From positions 1-64,000 of the forward strand of contig CAJUFN010000003.1 of assembly GCA_910585545.1 (NCBI GenBank): 64,000 nucleotides of DNA, read 5' to 3'. The stretch is from an uncultured Lachnospiraceae bacterium (GTDB taxonomy: Bacteria; Bacillota; Clostridia; Lachnospirales; Lachnospiraceae). Each line of letters starts with the position of its first letter. The stretch's first letter is position 1. The notes under the pieces were generated by a model. It did not search any database and was not told where the DNA came from. It was given only the letters and a program-made list of their open reading frames with translations. Positions 44,879 through 54,175 of the stretch are shown here, piece after piece. A program made the translations under genes and the position numbers.

Positions 44879-46096
44879 TTATCCCTCCATTCTTGATAAA
44901 GTGTCTCTAGGATTCGCTTTTAATATTGGAAACAGCGAAACCACCACCGCCGCCAATACAATGAAACTCCCCAAAATCATTAAACTGCCTATATCTTTTC
45001 CTTGTAGAAAAACATTCAAAGAAATTTCTGTTGTTTCCGAATGAGTAAGCGCTTTCTGTAAAAATCCAGCCATAAGACTGCCCAAACCACAGGCACCAAT
45101 TACAGATACCATAAACACCAAAAAAGACTCCAAAAATACTTGTAAAAAAATACTGTACTTTGATTTGCCAATACTAGTAAAAATAGCGGCCTCTTTTTGC
45201 CTTGTACGCATCCACATACAGAGTAAAAGTGATACAATCACGATTCCAGTTATAAGTGTCAGAACAAGCATAAGATTTGCTACTCTTGTAATCTGTTCTA
45301 ACGGCAGCGCCATTTGTCTGTATAAAGTATCAGAAGAAGTAAAACTTACCTTTTCAGAAAGAACAGAACGAAGTTGTTCCTCCATCATAGAAAGCTGCTC
45401 AGGATTTTTACAGTATACCGAAACTTTATAATATCCTGTATTTCCCAAGAACTGCGAATACGATTCGTTATCTACAAATATCTGGTTTTCAATTCTGTCT
45501 GCCGAATTCATTTTTTCTGTCTGTTTTCGTTCACTTCCTGCTAAAAACAACCCGACAATTTTTAAGGAAATAATCTTCCCTTCTGCATTTTCTATTTTAA
45601 TATCATCCCCCAACTCTAACCCATTGGAATCCGCCAGCAAAGAATTGATAACAGCCCCTCTTTTATCTTTTGCAATATATTCGCCAGAAACAAGGCGGTA
45701 TTGCCCCTCATAAAATGCACTGTCATTTTTCAAATCATCATAAGAGAGCAGCGCTATTTTCTGGTTGTTTTCTTCCATAGAATCATTGGTCGTGACAGGA
45801 TAAAAATTGTTTGGAAACGCCTGCCCTTTATCCTGACAGTTGACCTCCGATACTTCTTCTAAATTCAATATTTCTTCTACTTCTTGCTGTGTTATCTTAT
45901 TTTCTTCTTTTGCAATTTCCAAAACAATTTTGGATTTGGCTTTTTCCTGTATCGCGACTTTAGAATCTTTTGTTGCCCTAAGGATCATATTGGTGCTCAA
46001 TATCATACTGCTAACCAGTAATAACACGAAAAACAAAAGAATCGCTTTTGCCTTTTTCCTTTTCAGATAACGAAACGCCAGTTGATAAAATGTCAC
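44879..46096 (-). CDS. FtsX-family ABC transporter permease
   Basis: The 405-residue protein has the same layout as its neighbour: an N-terminal helix (about 15-36), an extracellular domain and three C-terminal helices with MWMRTRQKEAAIFTSIGKSK and a final LKANPRDTLSRMEG. I place the start at the GTG at 46096 because AAAGGAGGT lies 6 bases upstream inside an open frame that would otherwise begin at 46126. The two permeases probably form a heterodimer. Confidence 0.9.
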   Translation of the reverse strand: MTFYQLAFRYLKRKKAKAILLFFVLLLVSSMILSTNMILRATKDSKVAIQEKAKSKIVLEIAKEENKITQQEVEEILNLEEVSEVNCQDKGQAFPNNFYPVTTNDSMEENNQKIALLSYDDLKNDSAFYEGQYRLVSGEYIAKDKRGAVINSLLADSNGLELGDDIKIENAEGKIISLKIVGLFLAGSERKQTEKMNSADRIENQIFVDNESYSQFLGNTGYYKVSVYCKNPEQLSMMEEQLRSVLSEKVSFTSSDTLYRQMALPLEQITRVANLMLVLTLITGIVIVSLLLCMWMRTRQKEAAIFTSIGKSKYSIFLQVFLESFLVFMVSVIGACGLGSLMAGFLQKALTHSETTEISLNVFLQGKDIGSLMILGSFIVLAAVVVSLFPILKANPRDTLSRMEG

Positions 46097-46109
46097 AAAT
46101 GTACCTCCT

Positions 46110-46637
46110 TTACTCATAACGCACAATGATTATTTTTGCAGCTGTCAGATTATGCGTATCTTCAAAATCACCATAAATTAACAAAGAAGTTTGTTTCTTT
46201 ATATCTGATATGGAAGCGTCGTTAATACTTGCTTTTCCAGTTGTTATATTTATGTTTGCTTTCTGGAAAATGCAATCTGTTTTATAAGATATATTTACAT
46301 TCGTTTCATCATTCTCGTTTCCGGGAGCAGCGACAACCGCTGTATTTTCATCTTCATTTGTTACTGGAGTGACTGTGCAGCCACTATCAGAAAATTCAAC
46401 AACACTTCCTTGTAGATTTGCTGAACGAATCAAGCTCTCCCCATCTGTATTGTCTGACGTCCCCACATTATCTGCCACGTTTGATATGTCATTACCCTTT
46501 GAATCATTGACGGTATTATCATTTGTGGCATTGTTCTCTGTATTTTTTGAACTTCCACCTTCTGATACTCCGCACCCGGACAATGCCAGAACGCACATTC
46601 CTATCAATATACCTCGCATAAACTTTGTGAATTTCAT
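46110..46637 (-). CDS. hypothetical lipoprotein preceding the ABC exporter
   Basis: The 175-residue protein has a signal peptide with lipobox LALSGC near residue 22, a long Asn/Asp/Ser-rich linker and a small C-terminal beta domain with SLLIYGDFEDTHNLTAAKIIIVRY. The family is not recognised. I prefer the second of two ATGs (46637) for spacing from AAAGGTGG. As first gene of the exporter operon it may be a substrate-binding or adaptor component outside the membrane. Confidence 0.75.
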   Translation of the reverse strand: MKFTKFMRGILIGMCVLALSGCGVSEGGSSKNTENNATNDNTVNDSKGNDISNVADNVGTSDNTDGESLIRSANLQGSVVEFSDSGCTVTPVTNEDENTAVVAAPGNENDETNVNISYKTDCIFQKANINITTGKASINDASISDIKKQTSLLIYGDFEDTHNLTAAKIIIVRYE

Positions 46638-46692
46638 TATCATTCCACCTTTCTTTTTTGATTGTGCCACTATTTTAAATAAAAACCTTTCC

Positions 46693-46743
46693 AAAAATCC
46701 TGTAAGATGAAAGAAATTCTTTCTGGTTTTTTACAGGATTTTT
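46693..46743. promoter_or_regulatory. inverted repeat in the divergent lipoprotein/response-regulator promoter region
   Basis: AAAAATCCTGTAA (46693-46705) and TTACAGGATTTTT (46731-46743) are perfect 13-bp arms with a 25-base centre, lying between the two divergent genes. TATACT at about 46758 is a possible -10 for the regulator gene. The repeat could be a response-regulator site. Confidence 0.5.
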
Positions 46744-46798
46744 AGATACTTCTCTGTTATACTGTTTTTTATGATAGGTAGAAAGGGATTGGGTAAAT

Positions 46799-47485
46799 AT
46801 GAAAATACTTCTATTAGAAGATGATTTAGAACTTTGCAATATCATACAACTGGAATTAGTGAAAAATGGATATATCGTTGATTCCTGTAATAACGGAGAA
46901 ACTGCTATGTTGTATGCTTTAAATACAGACTACTCTTACGATCTGGCCATTATAGACCGTATGCTTCCTGTGATTGATGGTTTAACCATTATAAAGGCCA
47001 TGAGAGCCAAGGGAATCTCTATCCCCGTTATCATCATTACCGGAATGTCTGCACTTGATGACAAAATAGAAGGATTAGACGGTGGCGCTGACGATTACTT
47101 AGTAAAACCATTCCATGTGCAGGAACTGTTGGCAAGAGTACGGGCTCTGACACGCAGACCAGCAGAAATAAGAACAAATGAAAAAATGATTTTTTCAGAT
47201 TTAGAATTTGATAAAATGAACCGGGAATTACTTTGTAAAGACAAACAGATTCTTTTAACTGCAAAAGAATCCGAATTATTATATGTTCTCATGCAAAATC
47301 CGGAAACGCTTTTTTCAAGAGAACAACTCATATTAAAAATATGGGGAACAAGCTCCGACGTTGAACCGGGAAACGTAGATAATTATATCTCTTTTCTCCG
47401 CAGGCGGTTAAAAGAGCTTCAAAGTTCCTGCAAAATAAAAACCGTCTATGGCGCCGGATATAAACTGGAGGGATTCGATGCTTAA
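46799..47485 (+). CDS. OmpR/PhoB-type response regulator
   Basis: The 228-residue protein has a receiver domain (acidic pocket LLLEDD, phospho-acceptor Asp in LAIIDRMLP near residue 53, Lys in VKPF) and a C-terminal winged helix with LTAKESELLYVLMQNP and VDNYISFLRRRLK. It overlaps the kinase gene by 8 bases. It most likely controls the divergent lipoprotein-ABC exporter operon. Confidence 0.95.
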   Translation: MKILLLEDDLELCNIIQLELVKNGYIVDSCNNGETAMLYALNTDYSYDLAIIDRMLPVIDGLTIIKAMRAKGISIPVIIITGMSALDDKIEGLDGGADDYLVKPFHVQELLARVRALTRRPAEIRTNEKMIFSDLEFDKMNRELLCKDKQILLTAKESELLYVLMQNPETLFSREQLILKIWGTSSDVEPGNVDNYISFLRRRLKELQSSCKIKTVYGAGYKLEGFDA

Positions 47486-48770
47486 TAATTTATATAAAAA
47501 GCTGCATATCATGTTTACAATCTCGATTATGCTGATCATTACACTGATTATAGGTATTCTTTCCGTAAACTATATCCAAGAGCAGTCTGTGAATGACAGT
47601 ACCTTTTTTCAGAGAATGGCTACATTTATGATTTATCAGCTGGAAGACAGTGACCAGAACATAGAAGCCGTACTACATTCTTACGAAGATAAATATTCTA
47701 TATTCTGCTCTGCTAAAGACACTAATGGAACTGTGATATATAAAAGCAACTTGAATTTCCCTACGGATGCAAAAACACTTCTGGAAAATTTTAATAGTCA
47801 AATATCCAAGCAGCTGACACTGGTTACAGATCCTTCGTCTATGTCAGAGCAAGATGGGATTATTGAAATTACTGGCACATCCAATGAAAAATATTGGGGA
47901 ATTTCCGCAAAAGTAATTTCCAAAAACAATAAGACGTATTATTTAGCACTGATTTATAAGCAAAAATCCGCTTTTCAAATCTTGCAAAAACAATTTCCTT
48001 CCTATTTTGCTCTATGGTTTATTGCTTTATCATCCGTAATCTTTGTAAGCCGGCTGCTATTGAAGAAAGCATTTAAACCGACAGAACAGGTTTTAAAAAG
48101 TCAAAAAGAATTTATTGCTTCTGCCTCACATGAACTGAAATCTCCGCTTGCGGTCATTCTTGCTAATGTTGAGCAGTTGGAGCAACAGGCGGATAATCAA
48201 GGACTTCAAAAAACAATAAAAACTATAGATTCTGAATGTATGCGAATGTCAAGGCTGGTAAAAGATATGCTGCTTTTAGCGTCCTCTGACGCTAACACAT
48301 GGTCGTTATGTAAAAGTGATGTTAATATTGATACGTTACTGATTACTTTATATGAATCTTATGAGCCGATTTGCATTAGCAAAAAAATATCTTTACATTT
48401 GGATATTCCGGAAAACAGTTACCCGACGCTTTATACAGATCAAGAAAGGCTCATGCAGATACTGAATATTTATATGGATAATGCAATCCACCATTCCGTA
48501 AATAACAGGCATATTGAAATTCAAACAGAAGTAACGGCAAAAAATATAACGTTTCTTGTGGCAGACCACGGACAAGGAATTGCCCCAAAAGACAAGCCAT
48601 ATATTTTTGACCGTTTCTATTGTGCTGATAAATCAAGAACTGATAAATCAAATTTCGGTTTGGGATTAAGTATCGCTAATGAACTGGCAAAAATGCTGAA
48701 TGGCAGGGTTGGATTCAAAGATACACAAGGCGGCGGCGCTACGTTCTTTGTAACCATTCCTCTCAAATAG
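47478..48770 (+). CDS. sensor histidine kinase
   Basis: The 430-residue protein has a membrane helix at about 12-32, an extracellular sensor domain of about 140 residues, a second helix near 180-198, an H-box ASASHELKSPLAVILAN (phospho-His) and a catalytic domain with N-box YMDNAIHHS, ADHGQGI and NFGLGLSIANEL. It lacks a clear HAMP domain. It pairs with the regulator whose gene it overlaps. The substantial extracellular domain differs from the short-loop BceS kinases. Confidence 0.94.
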   Translation: MLNNLYKKLHIMFTISIMLIITLIIGILSVNYIQEQSVNDSTFFQRMATFMIYQLEDSDQNIEAVLHSYEDKYSIFCSAKDTNGTVIYKSNLNFPTDAKTLLENFNSQISKQLTLVTDPSSMSEQDGIIEITGTSNEKYWGISAKVISKNNKTYYLALIYKQKSAFQILQKQFPSYFALWFIALSSVIFVSRLLLKKAFKPTEQVLKSQKEFIASASHELKSPLAVILANVEQLEQQADNQGLQKTIKTIDSECMRMSRLVKDMLLLASSDANTWSLCKSDVNIDTLLITLYESYEPICISKKISLHLDIPENSYPTLYTDQERLMQILNIYMDNAIHHSVNNRHIEIQTEVTAKNITFLVADHGQGIAPKDKPYIFDRFYCADKSRTDKSNFGLGLSIANELAKMLNGRVGFKDTQGGGATFFVTIPLK

Positions 48771-49520
48771 TTATGAAGGGGCTTGCACGCTTTTTTCTGC
48801 AATCATCGCTTTAATTGCTTCACAGGCAAATACCGCTGTTCCTTCACCGCCAACCTTGTCTATATTGTCTGTAAAATCTCCGCCTCCGGCATACATTGCC
48901 CCAAGCCCCAGAAGTATCTCATCGGTACATGTATAATAATTCTCCGTGATATGATCCTGGAGTTCTTTCGCCAAAGCCACTGCTTCGGCACTGGATGGCG
49001 GCAGTTCTTTTATCTTGCTAAACTTGGCAAAGATATTCATCATTTCTACATTCAGCTTCTGCTGTACCTCCTTGCTCCGTCCTTTTGATTTCTGTTCATA
49101 TTCTTTATATGCGTCTGTCTTTCCCCAGGATGCTTTTGCCTGCGCCGCATATTCATTGATTTTTCTTGTATCAAATGCCTCAAAATTCATCCGCTTCACT
49201 CCTATTGCTTTAATTCCACAGGCAAGATCAATCAGATTCTGCAAATGCTCTTTCCGAAGCTCCAGCAAATGTATCTGCTGTTCCAATGCCTTACTCCTGT
49301 CAAAATCAGGACTATCCAGAATCTCCTTAATATCTTTCAGTGAAAATTCCAGTTCTTTGAAAAGCAATATATGCTGCAGGCACTCTAACGCTGTTTCATC
49401 ATACAGCCGGTAGCCTGCTTCGGTTACTTCTGTGGCCGGCAGAAGCCCGATATGATCATAATGGTGGAGAGCGCGTATACTTACTCCCGATATTTTGCTG
49501 ACTTCATGTACTGTCATCAT
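48771..49520 (-). CDS. MerR-family regulator with TipAS antibiotic-recognition domain
   Basis: The 249-residue protein has an N-terminal MerR helix-turn-helix (MTVHEVSKISGVSIRALHHYD, about 1-70), a dimerisation coiled coil (about 75-115) and a C-terminal TipAS-type domain (about 130-245). TipAS proteins bind thiopeptide-like compounds and activate resistance or efflux genes. Its stop directly abuts that of the convergent histidine kinase. A MerR-type promoter with a 19-base spacer precedes it. Confidence 0.92.
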   Translation of the reverse strand: MMTVHEVSKISGVSIRALHHYDHIGLLPATEVTEAGYRLYDETALECLQHILLFKELEFSLKDIKEILDSPDFDRSKALEQQIHLLELRKEHLQNLIDLACGIKAIGVKRMNFEAFDTRKINEYAAQAKASWGKTDAYKEYEQKSKGRSKEVQQKLNVEMMNIFAKFSKIKELPPSSAEAVALAKELQDHITENYYTCTDEILLGLGAMYAGGGDFTDNIDKVGGEGTAVFACEAIKAMIAEKSVQAPS

Positions 49521-49551
49521 TGCAGATCACCTCTTTCTCTGTGGTAATCCT

Positions 49552-49582
49552 ACTATAAACTATGACGTAATGTCAGAGTCAA
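49552..49582 (-). promoter_or_regulatory. MerR-type promoter with 19-bp spacer
   Basis: On the minus strand TTGACT (49582-49577) and TATAGT (49557-49552) are 19 bases apart, and the spacer contains the near-palindrome TGACATTACGTCA. Over-long spacers with central dyads are the hallmark of promoters activated by MerR proteins, so the TipAS-type regulator probably controls itself. Confidence 0.75.
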
Positions 49583-49922
49583 TACTTTTTTCTAAATATT
49601 CTCCTAGATGATTATTTTAAATCATGAAAATATTCAATTTCAAAAATTCCATAACCACTCTATTTAATAATTTCTTTATACCACTTTAACGGAACAGTAT
49701 CAACAACATCGGAACAACACTTTTCAAAATAACGGAACAATGCAGAATCCGTTTTATTCTAAAAAAGCACCTGCATAGCCGCATGATGCCTTCTACTCTC
49801 CTGGAAAAAGGAATTTGTACATATATAGTTTTCATCAGCTGGATCGTAGTTTTACCATGAAAAATAAGTTCCGCATCAGATTTTTGGATTTCACTTGGAA
49901 GTATAATAATTCTCCATGCATG
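49583..49922. other. intergenic stretch without a recognised gene
   Basis: AT-rich sequence between the MerR promoter and the fic remnant. I see no convincing open frame, hairpin or repeat. Confidence 0.6.
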
Positions 49923-50800
49923 TTAATAACTAATCCTAAAGTAATCCAAATATGCTTTATATCTATCCTGTGCCATCAAGCAAGTATCTGTCAGATAGCC
50001 TTTCTCATTGTTCCATTCCTTTAACCCACGGTAATAGAACATTTTTAAATTATCTTCGATGATGAACGGAACAATATTGTATTTCAGACACTCCTTGAAC
50101 ATAATCAGTCTACCCACACGACCATTCCCATCCTGGAATGGATGAATTCGTTCAAACTTCACATGGAAGTCCAGAATATCTTCAAAAGTCTTTTCTTCTT
50201 TTCCGTTGTACTCTGTCAACAGAGCTTTCATTTTATCGGCTACTTCTTCCGGAAGTACTGTATCCATACCACCAACTTCGTTCGGCATTTTTTTATAATC
50301 GCCAACAGCAAACCAATCCTTTCTGGAATCACTGGTTCCGTTCTTCAGGATCAGATGAAGTTCTTTTATGGACTTCTCTGTCAGTGTCGCTTTTGCATTG
50401 TCGATAATCATATCAATACAACGGAAGTGATTTGCTGTTTCAATCACATCATCCACATTCAGCACTTCTTTTTCTACACCGATAGTGTTAGTTTCAAAAA
50501 TATATCTGGTCTGATCATGGGTAAGGCAGCTGCCTTCGATACGATTAGAGTTGTATGTCAAATCTGGTAAATTCCGCCGGAATATTTACTTGCTTTCTGT
50601 TCTTGCAGAATATTTAGCAATGTAATCGGCTGCTCTTTCTTCTTATTGGAGCGCTCCGGTTTCTCTGCATTTTCAGGAATATTCCAAGTCTTGCCGGTAA
50701 GAAACGCTCCATTTACTCGTCCCTGTGCACAGTAATTTCTAACACTGCGCTCCGACACATCCCATTTCTTAGCTATTTCAGTAACTGAAAGGTATCGCAT
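49923..50800 (-). pseudogene. HTH-Fic family protein gene, split by a frameshift
   Basis: The 5' part (50800-50558) encodes an HTH module (YLSVTEIAKKWDVSERSVRN, KTWNIPENAEKPERSN) and stops at a TGA after GGIYQI. The 3' part (50561-49923, TTG first codon) continues in another frame with TYNSNRIEGS, which includes the SxxxE(G/N) Fic inhibitory motif, and the active site HPFQDGNGRVGR. Relatives known to me carry both parts in one chain of about 300 residues, joined by a short linker; a deletion of about a dozen bases explains the break. The TGA overlaps a TTG (TTGA), so reinitiation of the Fic part is conceivable. Confidence 0.75.
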
Positions 50801-50851
50801 CTGCTCTTCTCCGTCATAAATCAACTCTAAATTTAAACTTCATTACGATAT

Positions 50852-50914
50852 AGTATACCACGTTATCGGCAAAAATCTCAACATTTTTATATTTAATTTG
50901 CATGTTTTTTGCCG
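50852..50914 (-). promoter_or_regulatory. promoter and inverted repeat before the HTH-fic gene
   Basis: On the minus strand TTGAGA (50881-50876), 18 bases, TATACT (50857-50852). CGGCAAAAA (50867-50875) and TTTTTGCCG (50906-50914) form inverted half-sites at and upstream of the promoter, a candidate operator for the fused HTH. Confidence 0.5.
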
Positions 50915-51189
50915 TTATTGGAATTATATATATTATCTCAATAAAGCCATTCATTCCTTTCTTTATCAAATATATCTCTCTAAATGCTTCATAATCCGCT
51001 TTCGAGATTTGATGCTGTTCTCCTGCATTCTGTTTGCTTATGGAATATGTTCTTTCACTGCATCCAGCAAATATGCAAATCTCCATCAACAAATCCAATA
51101 CCAACCGCTTGATATTGTTTTAATTTATAAGCATACTTTCCATCGGCAAGATATTCTTTCACTAAACCAATAAAAAATGTTTCTATAAG
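50915..51189 (-). other. possible degraded coding remnant
   Basis: On the minus strand short protein-like stretches (KEYLADGKYAYKLKQYQ, then in another frame SKADYEAFREIYLIKKG) are joined by a frameshift and stop codons. It may be a decayed gene; no family is recognised. Confidence 0.3.
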
Positions 51190-51268
51190 TAACAATTCAA
51201 TCATAGCAGATTTGTTTAAGAAAGCGTACAAGAAAGAGTCTTGAATTCAAGGAATTTATGTGAAGCGG

Positions 51269-51454
51269 GTTGGACACGGATGCGCAAAACTATACGGATA
51301 TGCCCACTCGTTGGAAAAAATTTGTGAGGTTGCAAGCTGAAAAGTCCAATTTTTTCAAACTTTTGCGAGATTATGGGGTATAAAGCTTGTTGTGTAGACA
51401 TTCATGACCAATACGATGGGCATAGGAAGTCTGTGAAATGAAAAAATGTCCAAC
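51269..51454. repeat. nested-helix element, copy 2
   Basis: The outer helix pairs GTTGGACA (51269-51276) with TGTCCAAC (51447-51454). The inner helix pairs TATGCCCA (51299-51306) with TGGGCATA (51417-51424) and TTGG (51311-51314) with CCAA (51408-51411). The internal region holds GTCCAATTTTTTCA (51344-51357). No open frame of note crosses it. Compare copies at 6935 and 55196. Confidence 0.8.
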
Positions 51455-51547
51455 AGCACTAGGCAAGGATCAACCACATATGGAATGTCTTTTCATCAAA
51501 AGAAGCTGCTGTGCAAAGGTCTCACACACCAGCTTCTTTTTCCAAAA

Positions 51548-52102
51548 CTATCTTTTAAAATGATCTTTCAATGTCGGTACTGCTCCAAGTGCCGTAAAGA
51601 GGTAAATCATCCCCAAATCTTTATAGTACATTCCACTATCAATCGCACCTTCACTAAGCAGCATCGGTACCGACATAAACGATGTTATGGCATCCACTTC
51701 GTATACTTCTGCCACTAAAAGTGCATACGTAGCCCAGTTACTAAGATATACCATCACAATCATAAGTACCGCACAGATGACAATTGCTTTTACGCTGAAT
51801 CCCTTGCCAAGTATCTGATAGCCTTTCAAAGCACAGAATCCCATAATCACACCGGAAATAGAAGCTATGTATCCCCACTGACCAAGCAATACAATACATA
51901 CCGCACCAATCAATGTTCCTGCAAATGCTCCAATAATTCCAAGCACCACTCTTTCCTTCGACGCTTCCTGTACATTCGGTGCTGCAGAATAATTTGCATC
52001 ATACTCATAGTTCACTGTTTCTGTTCCATTTCCTGCATTGTCCATCTGTCTGTTTTCATTTGTTCTTTCATTCCATTCATTCATGTTCTTTTGTTCACTC
52101 AT
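51548..52102 (-). CDS. membrane protein, duplicate copy A
   Basis: The 184-residue protein has a hydrophilic Asn/Glu-rich N-terminus of about 50 residues (MSEQKNMNEWNERTNEN) and four or five membrane helices from about residue 52. It is nearly identical to the protein at 55477-56037, with most changes in the N-terminal section. AGAGGAGGACAAAAG precedes the ATG. Family unknown. Its place at the end of each rhs toxin-immunity cassette suggests it belongs to the locus. Confidence 0.8.
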   Translation of the reverse strand: MSEQKNMNEWNERTNENRQMDNAGNGTETVNYEYDANYSAAPNVQEASKERVVLGIIGAFAGTLIGAVCIVLLGQWGYIASISGVIMGFCALKGYQILGKGFSVKAIVICAVLMIVMVYLSNWATYALLVAEVYEVDAITSFMSVPMLLSEGAIDSGMYYKDLGMIYLFTALGAVPTLKDHFKR

Positions 52103-52262
52103 TCTTTTGTCCTCCTCTTGTTTTTACTCATTTTTTCAAACCTATTCCCACAATTCTGAAAACTATAACAACACACTCCTCTCCATGATCATACTCTTCA
52201 TTAAAATTTCTCTTCCCTGTCGCATAAAAAATGGTCCCTCACCAATGCATAAATTCCTAATA

Positions 52263-52838
52263 CTACTTAATATACTTCAGCCAAATTTTATATTTTTCAT
52301 ACAATCGCTTATAGTTTAATTCTTTAACAGAATGACACGTACAATTTATCACAATTGCTCTGGGATCTAATGCTCCTCCCGTAAATCCAAGTAATACTGG
52401 CATATTAACAGAAACCATGTTTCTAGGCTTTGTATAATATCCCCAATATATTTTTGGTGCATTATTCCTGACCATCACCTCCGCAAAATATATGGCAACA
52501 TCCATCGCTATATTACACGTACTTAATGCCAACTGTTCTTCTGGAACATAAGGTCGCATCCAGTATACTTCTTCTTCCCTTTCCTTTTCTATCTCCTCTG
52601 TAGAACGCGGTTCTACAACAATCTTTCCTTCATACCACTCCCAAAGCTTTATCAGAGACTCCGGCGTAAAGTCGAATGAAATATCTTCTCTTTCTTGATA
52701 AACTAAGTTCTGCAAATATTCAATTCTTTCTTCCCTCTGCTCCAAATACCACCGAAAATATTGTTCTGCTTCTTTTTTTGTAAAATTAACTCCGGCTGCT
52801 TGAACGTCTATAGGTGATTTTATTACCCTTTGTTTCAT
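52263..52838 (-). CDS. hypothetical protein, candidate immunity-type gene
   Basis: The 191-residue protein is soluble and acidic, with an FTKKEAEQYFRWYLEQREERI helix near the N-terminus, a WYEGKIVVEPRS turn and a VLLGFTGGALDPRAIVINCT strand-loop near the C-terminus. No family recognised. It lies downstream of the orphan rhs toxin tail on the same strand, in a row of small unrelated genes, the usual place for immunity genes. Confidence 0.7.
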   Translation of the reverse strand: MKQRVIKSPIDVQAAGVNFTKKEAEQYFRWYLEQREERIEYLQNLVYQEREDISFDFTPESLIKLWEWYEGKIVVEPRSTEEIEKEREEEVYWMRPYVPEEQLALSTCNIAMDVAIYFAEVMVRNNAPKIYWGYYTKPRNMVSVNMPVLLGFTGGALDPRAIVINCTCHSVKELNYKRLYEKYKIWLKYIK

Positions 52839-52887
52839 ATTATTTTAATCACTCTCTTTAGTCTTTAACAACATTTTCCCAAGTTTA

Positions 52888-53205
52888 TCATACTACTGTC
52901 CGAACAAGAATATTTAAATCTTTTATTTGCTCCCGTACAGCTTCCAAAAAAATTTTTCCCTGTTCAGGAATTTCATATTTACAATAAATTTCTATAATAA
53001 ATTTTTGAAATGTTATGTCTTTATACATTTCCTCATATTGTTTCTCTTCAATAAACAGAATATAAGAATTTAGCTTATTCTTCCATAAATCTAAATGTTT
53101 TTCTATATTCCTCCATTTTACATGGTCACTCACCATCAATACCAAGGCATCCTCTTCCTTCGAAATTCCAACTCCATCTATTTTATGTACATCTTTAATT
53201 GACAT
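52888..53205 (-). CDS. small protein resembling DUF6572
   Basis: The 105-residue protein begins SIKDVHKIDGVGISKEEDALVLMVSDH, a start pattern I associate with DUF6572, a small family often next to polymorphic toxins, followed by a long helix with WKNKLNSYILFIE. Family assignment is from memory of the pattern and is tentative. It sits 20 bases after the preceding gene in the same direction. Confidence 0.65.
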   Translation of the reverse strand: MSIKDVHKIDGVGISKEEDALVLMVSDHVKWRNIEKHLDLWKNKLNSYILFIEEKQYEEMYKDITFQKFIIEIYCKYEIPEQGKIFLEAVREQIKDLNILVRTVV

Positions 53206-53225
53206 AATAATTATTCCCTTTCCTG

Positions 53226-53870
53226 CTAAATCCTATTACGTATTTTCCAATATAACACCCTACACTTATGTAATACTGAAGGTTTCTTAGCCACCCAGTC
53301 AAAGAAATCTCTTCCTTCGTTTTCAAAACCACCTGATTTCCCAGCCTTTAATTCTTTTGCTGCAAGTTCCTTTGCCTTTTCCTCCATTCCCATGTCTATG
53401 TAAGCCAATACTTTTAATGTACTTGAATATATGATTTCATCATGTTGCATAACATAGTCATTTACGGAGTTCTTTCTTAGAAATTCACACTTCCTTTCTT
53501 CAGCCTGTTTAAATATTTTTTCGGCATAGTACTCCACATTTCCTGTTATCATCCAAAATTCTTGGGCTATCATAATTTTAGGTGCTGAAAAAGCTCCAAC
53601 CGCTCTCAAAGATTCCGGTTCATTACAATTGGATTCCATATTCATAATCTTCCAGAAAATGTTATCATATGAATAATTCTTTATATATACATTATAATCA
53701 AAATTGTGAGTGTCCATTCCTGCAATAAAACCATATGAGATACAGACAAACACTTCTCCTTCTCTCTTAAAAAGTCTTTGATCACGATGCCCATATCCCC
53801 TCTCTTTCCCCAGCGCCCTCATTGTTTTAATAAATTCCTTCTCAAGCTCTTTCATTTCTTTCCATTTCAC
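53226..53870 (-). CDS. hypothetical protein, candidate immunity gene of the orphan rhs toxin
   Basis: The 214-residue protein is soluble, mixed alpha/beta, with LGKERGYGHRDQRLFKREGEVF near the N-terminus and a C-terminal DFFDWVAKKPSVLHKCRVL. No family recognised. I place the start at the GTG at 53870 because GGGAGGTG lies 8 bases upstream; an ATG at 53891 would put that site inside the gene. It is the first complete gene after the orphan toxin tip, the position expected for the cognate immunity protein. Confidence 0.68.
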   Translation of the reverse strand: MKWKEMKELEKEFIKTMRALGKERGYGHRDQRLFKREGEVFVCISYGFIAGMDTHNFDYNVYIKNYSYDNIFWKIMNMESNCNEPESLRAVGAFSAPKIMIAQEFWMITGNVEYYAEKIFKQAEERKCEFLRKNSVNDYVMQHDEIIYSSTLKVLAYIDMGMEEKAKELAAKELKAGKSGGFENEGRDFFDWVAKKPSVLHKCRVLYWKIRNRI

Positions 53871-54066
53871 CCTGTTCACCTCCCATGGCATTTTTGAACA
53901 TCCACGTAAACTCCAAATGTCCGAACCCCTGCCTTTTTATCGTTTTTCTTTTCTCACAAACGGGAAAAATAACTTAAATTCATTAAAAAAACTATTAACA
54001 TTTTCTCTGGATTTTATAATGCGTTTATTAAACAAATTAACATATAGGTTACAAAACGAAGCCAGA

Positions 54067-54099
54067 ATGGGGAATCTGCCTTTACACAGATGTCCCCAT
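54067..54099. terminator. hairpin between orphan rhs tail and its downstream genes
   Basis: ATGGGGA-ATCTG (54067-54078) pairs with CAGATGTCCCCAT (54087-54099) with one bulged base. The T-tract is weak, so attenuation is as likely as termination. The rest of 53871-54175 is AT-rich with no gene seen. Confidence 0.45.
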
Positions 54100-54175
54100 G
54101 AAACAGCTTCCTATAATACTATGTAAAGCCTCCCTGTTATCTTAAATTGTATCAATTATTTACAAATCTGCAACA

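Larger units (their letters stand above)
51190..52123. repeat. segmental duplication, copy A
   Basis: About 0.93 kb here is near-identical to 55118-56060. It covers the nested-helix element, a terminator-like hairpin with arms AAAAGAAGCTG/CAGCTTCTTTT near 51497-51540, the membrane-protein gene and its ribosome binding site. Similarity stops just upstream of that gene. Confidence 0.9.

Noticed and set aside
50814..51104. Hypothetical 96-residue protein before the fic remnant
   Set aside because: It spans the putative fic promoter, is interrupted relative to neighbouring protein-like stretches by frameshift, and has no ribosome binding site.
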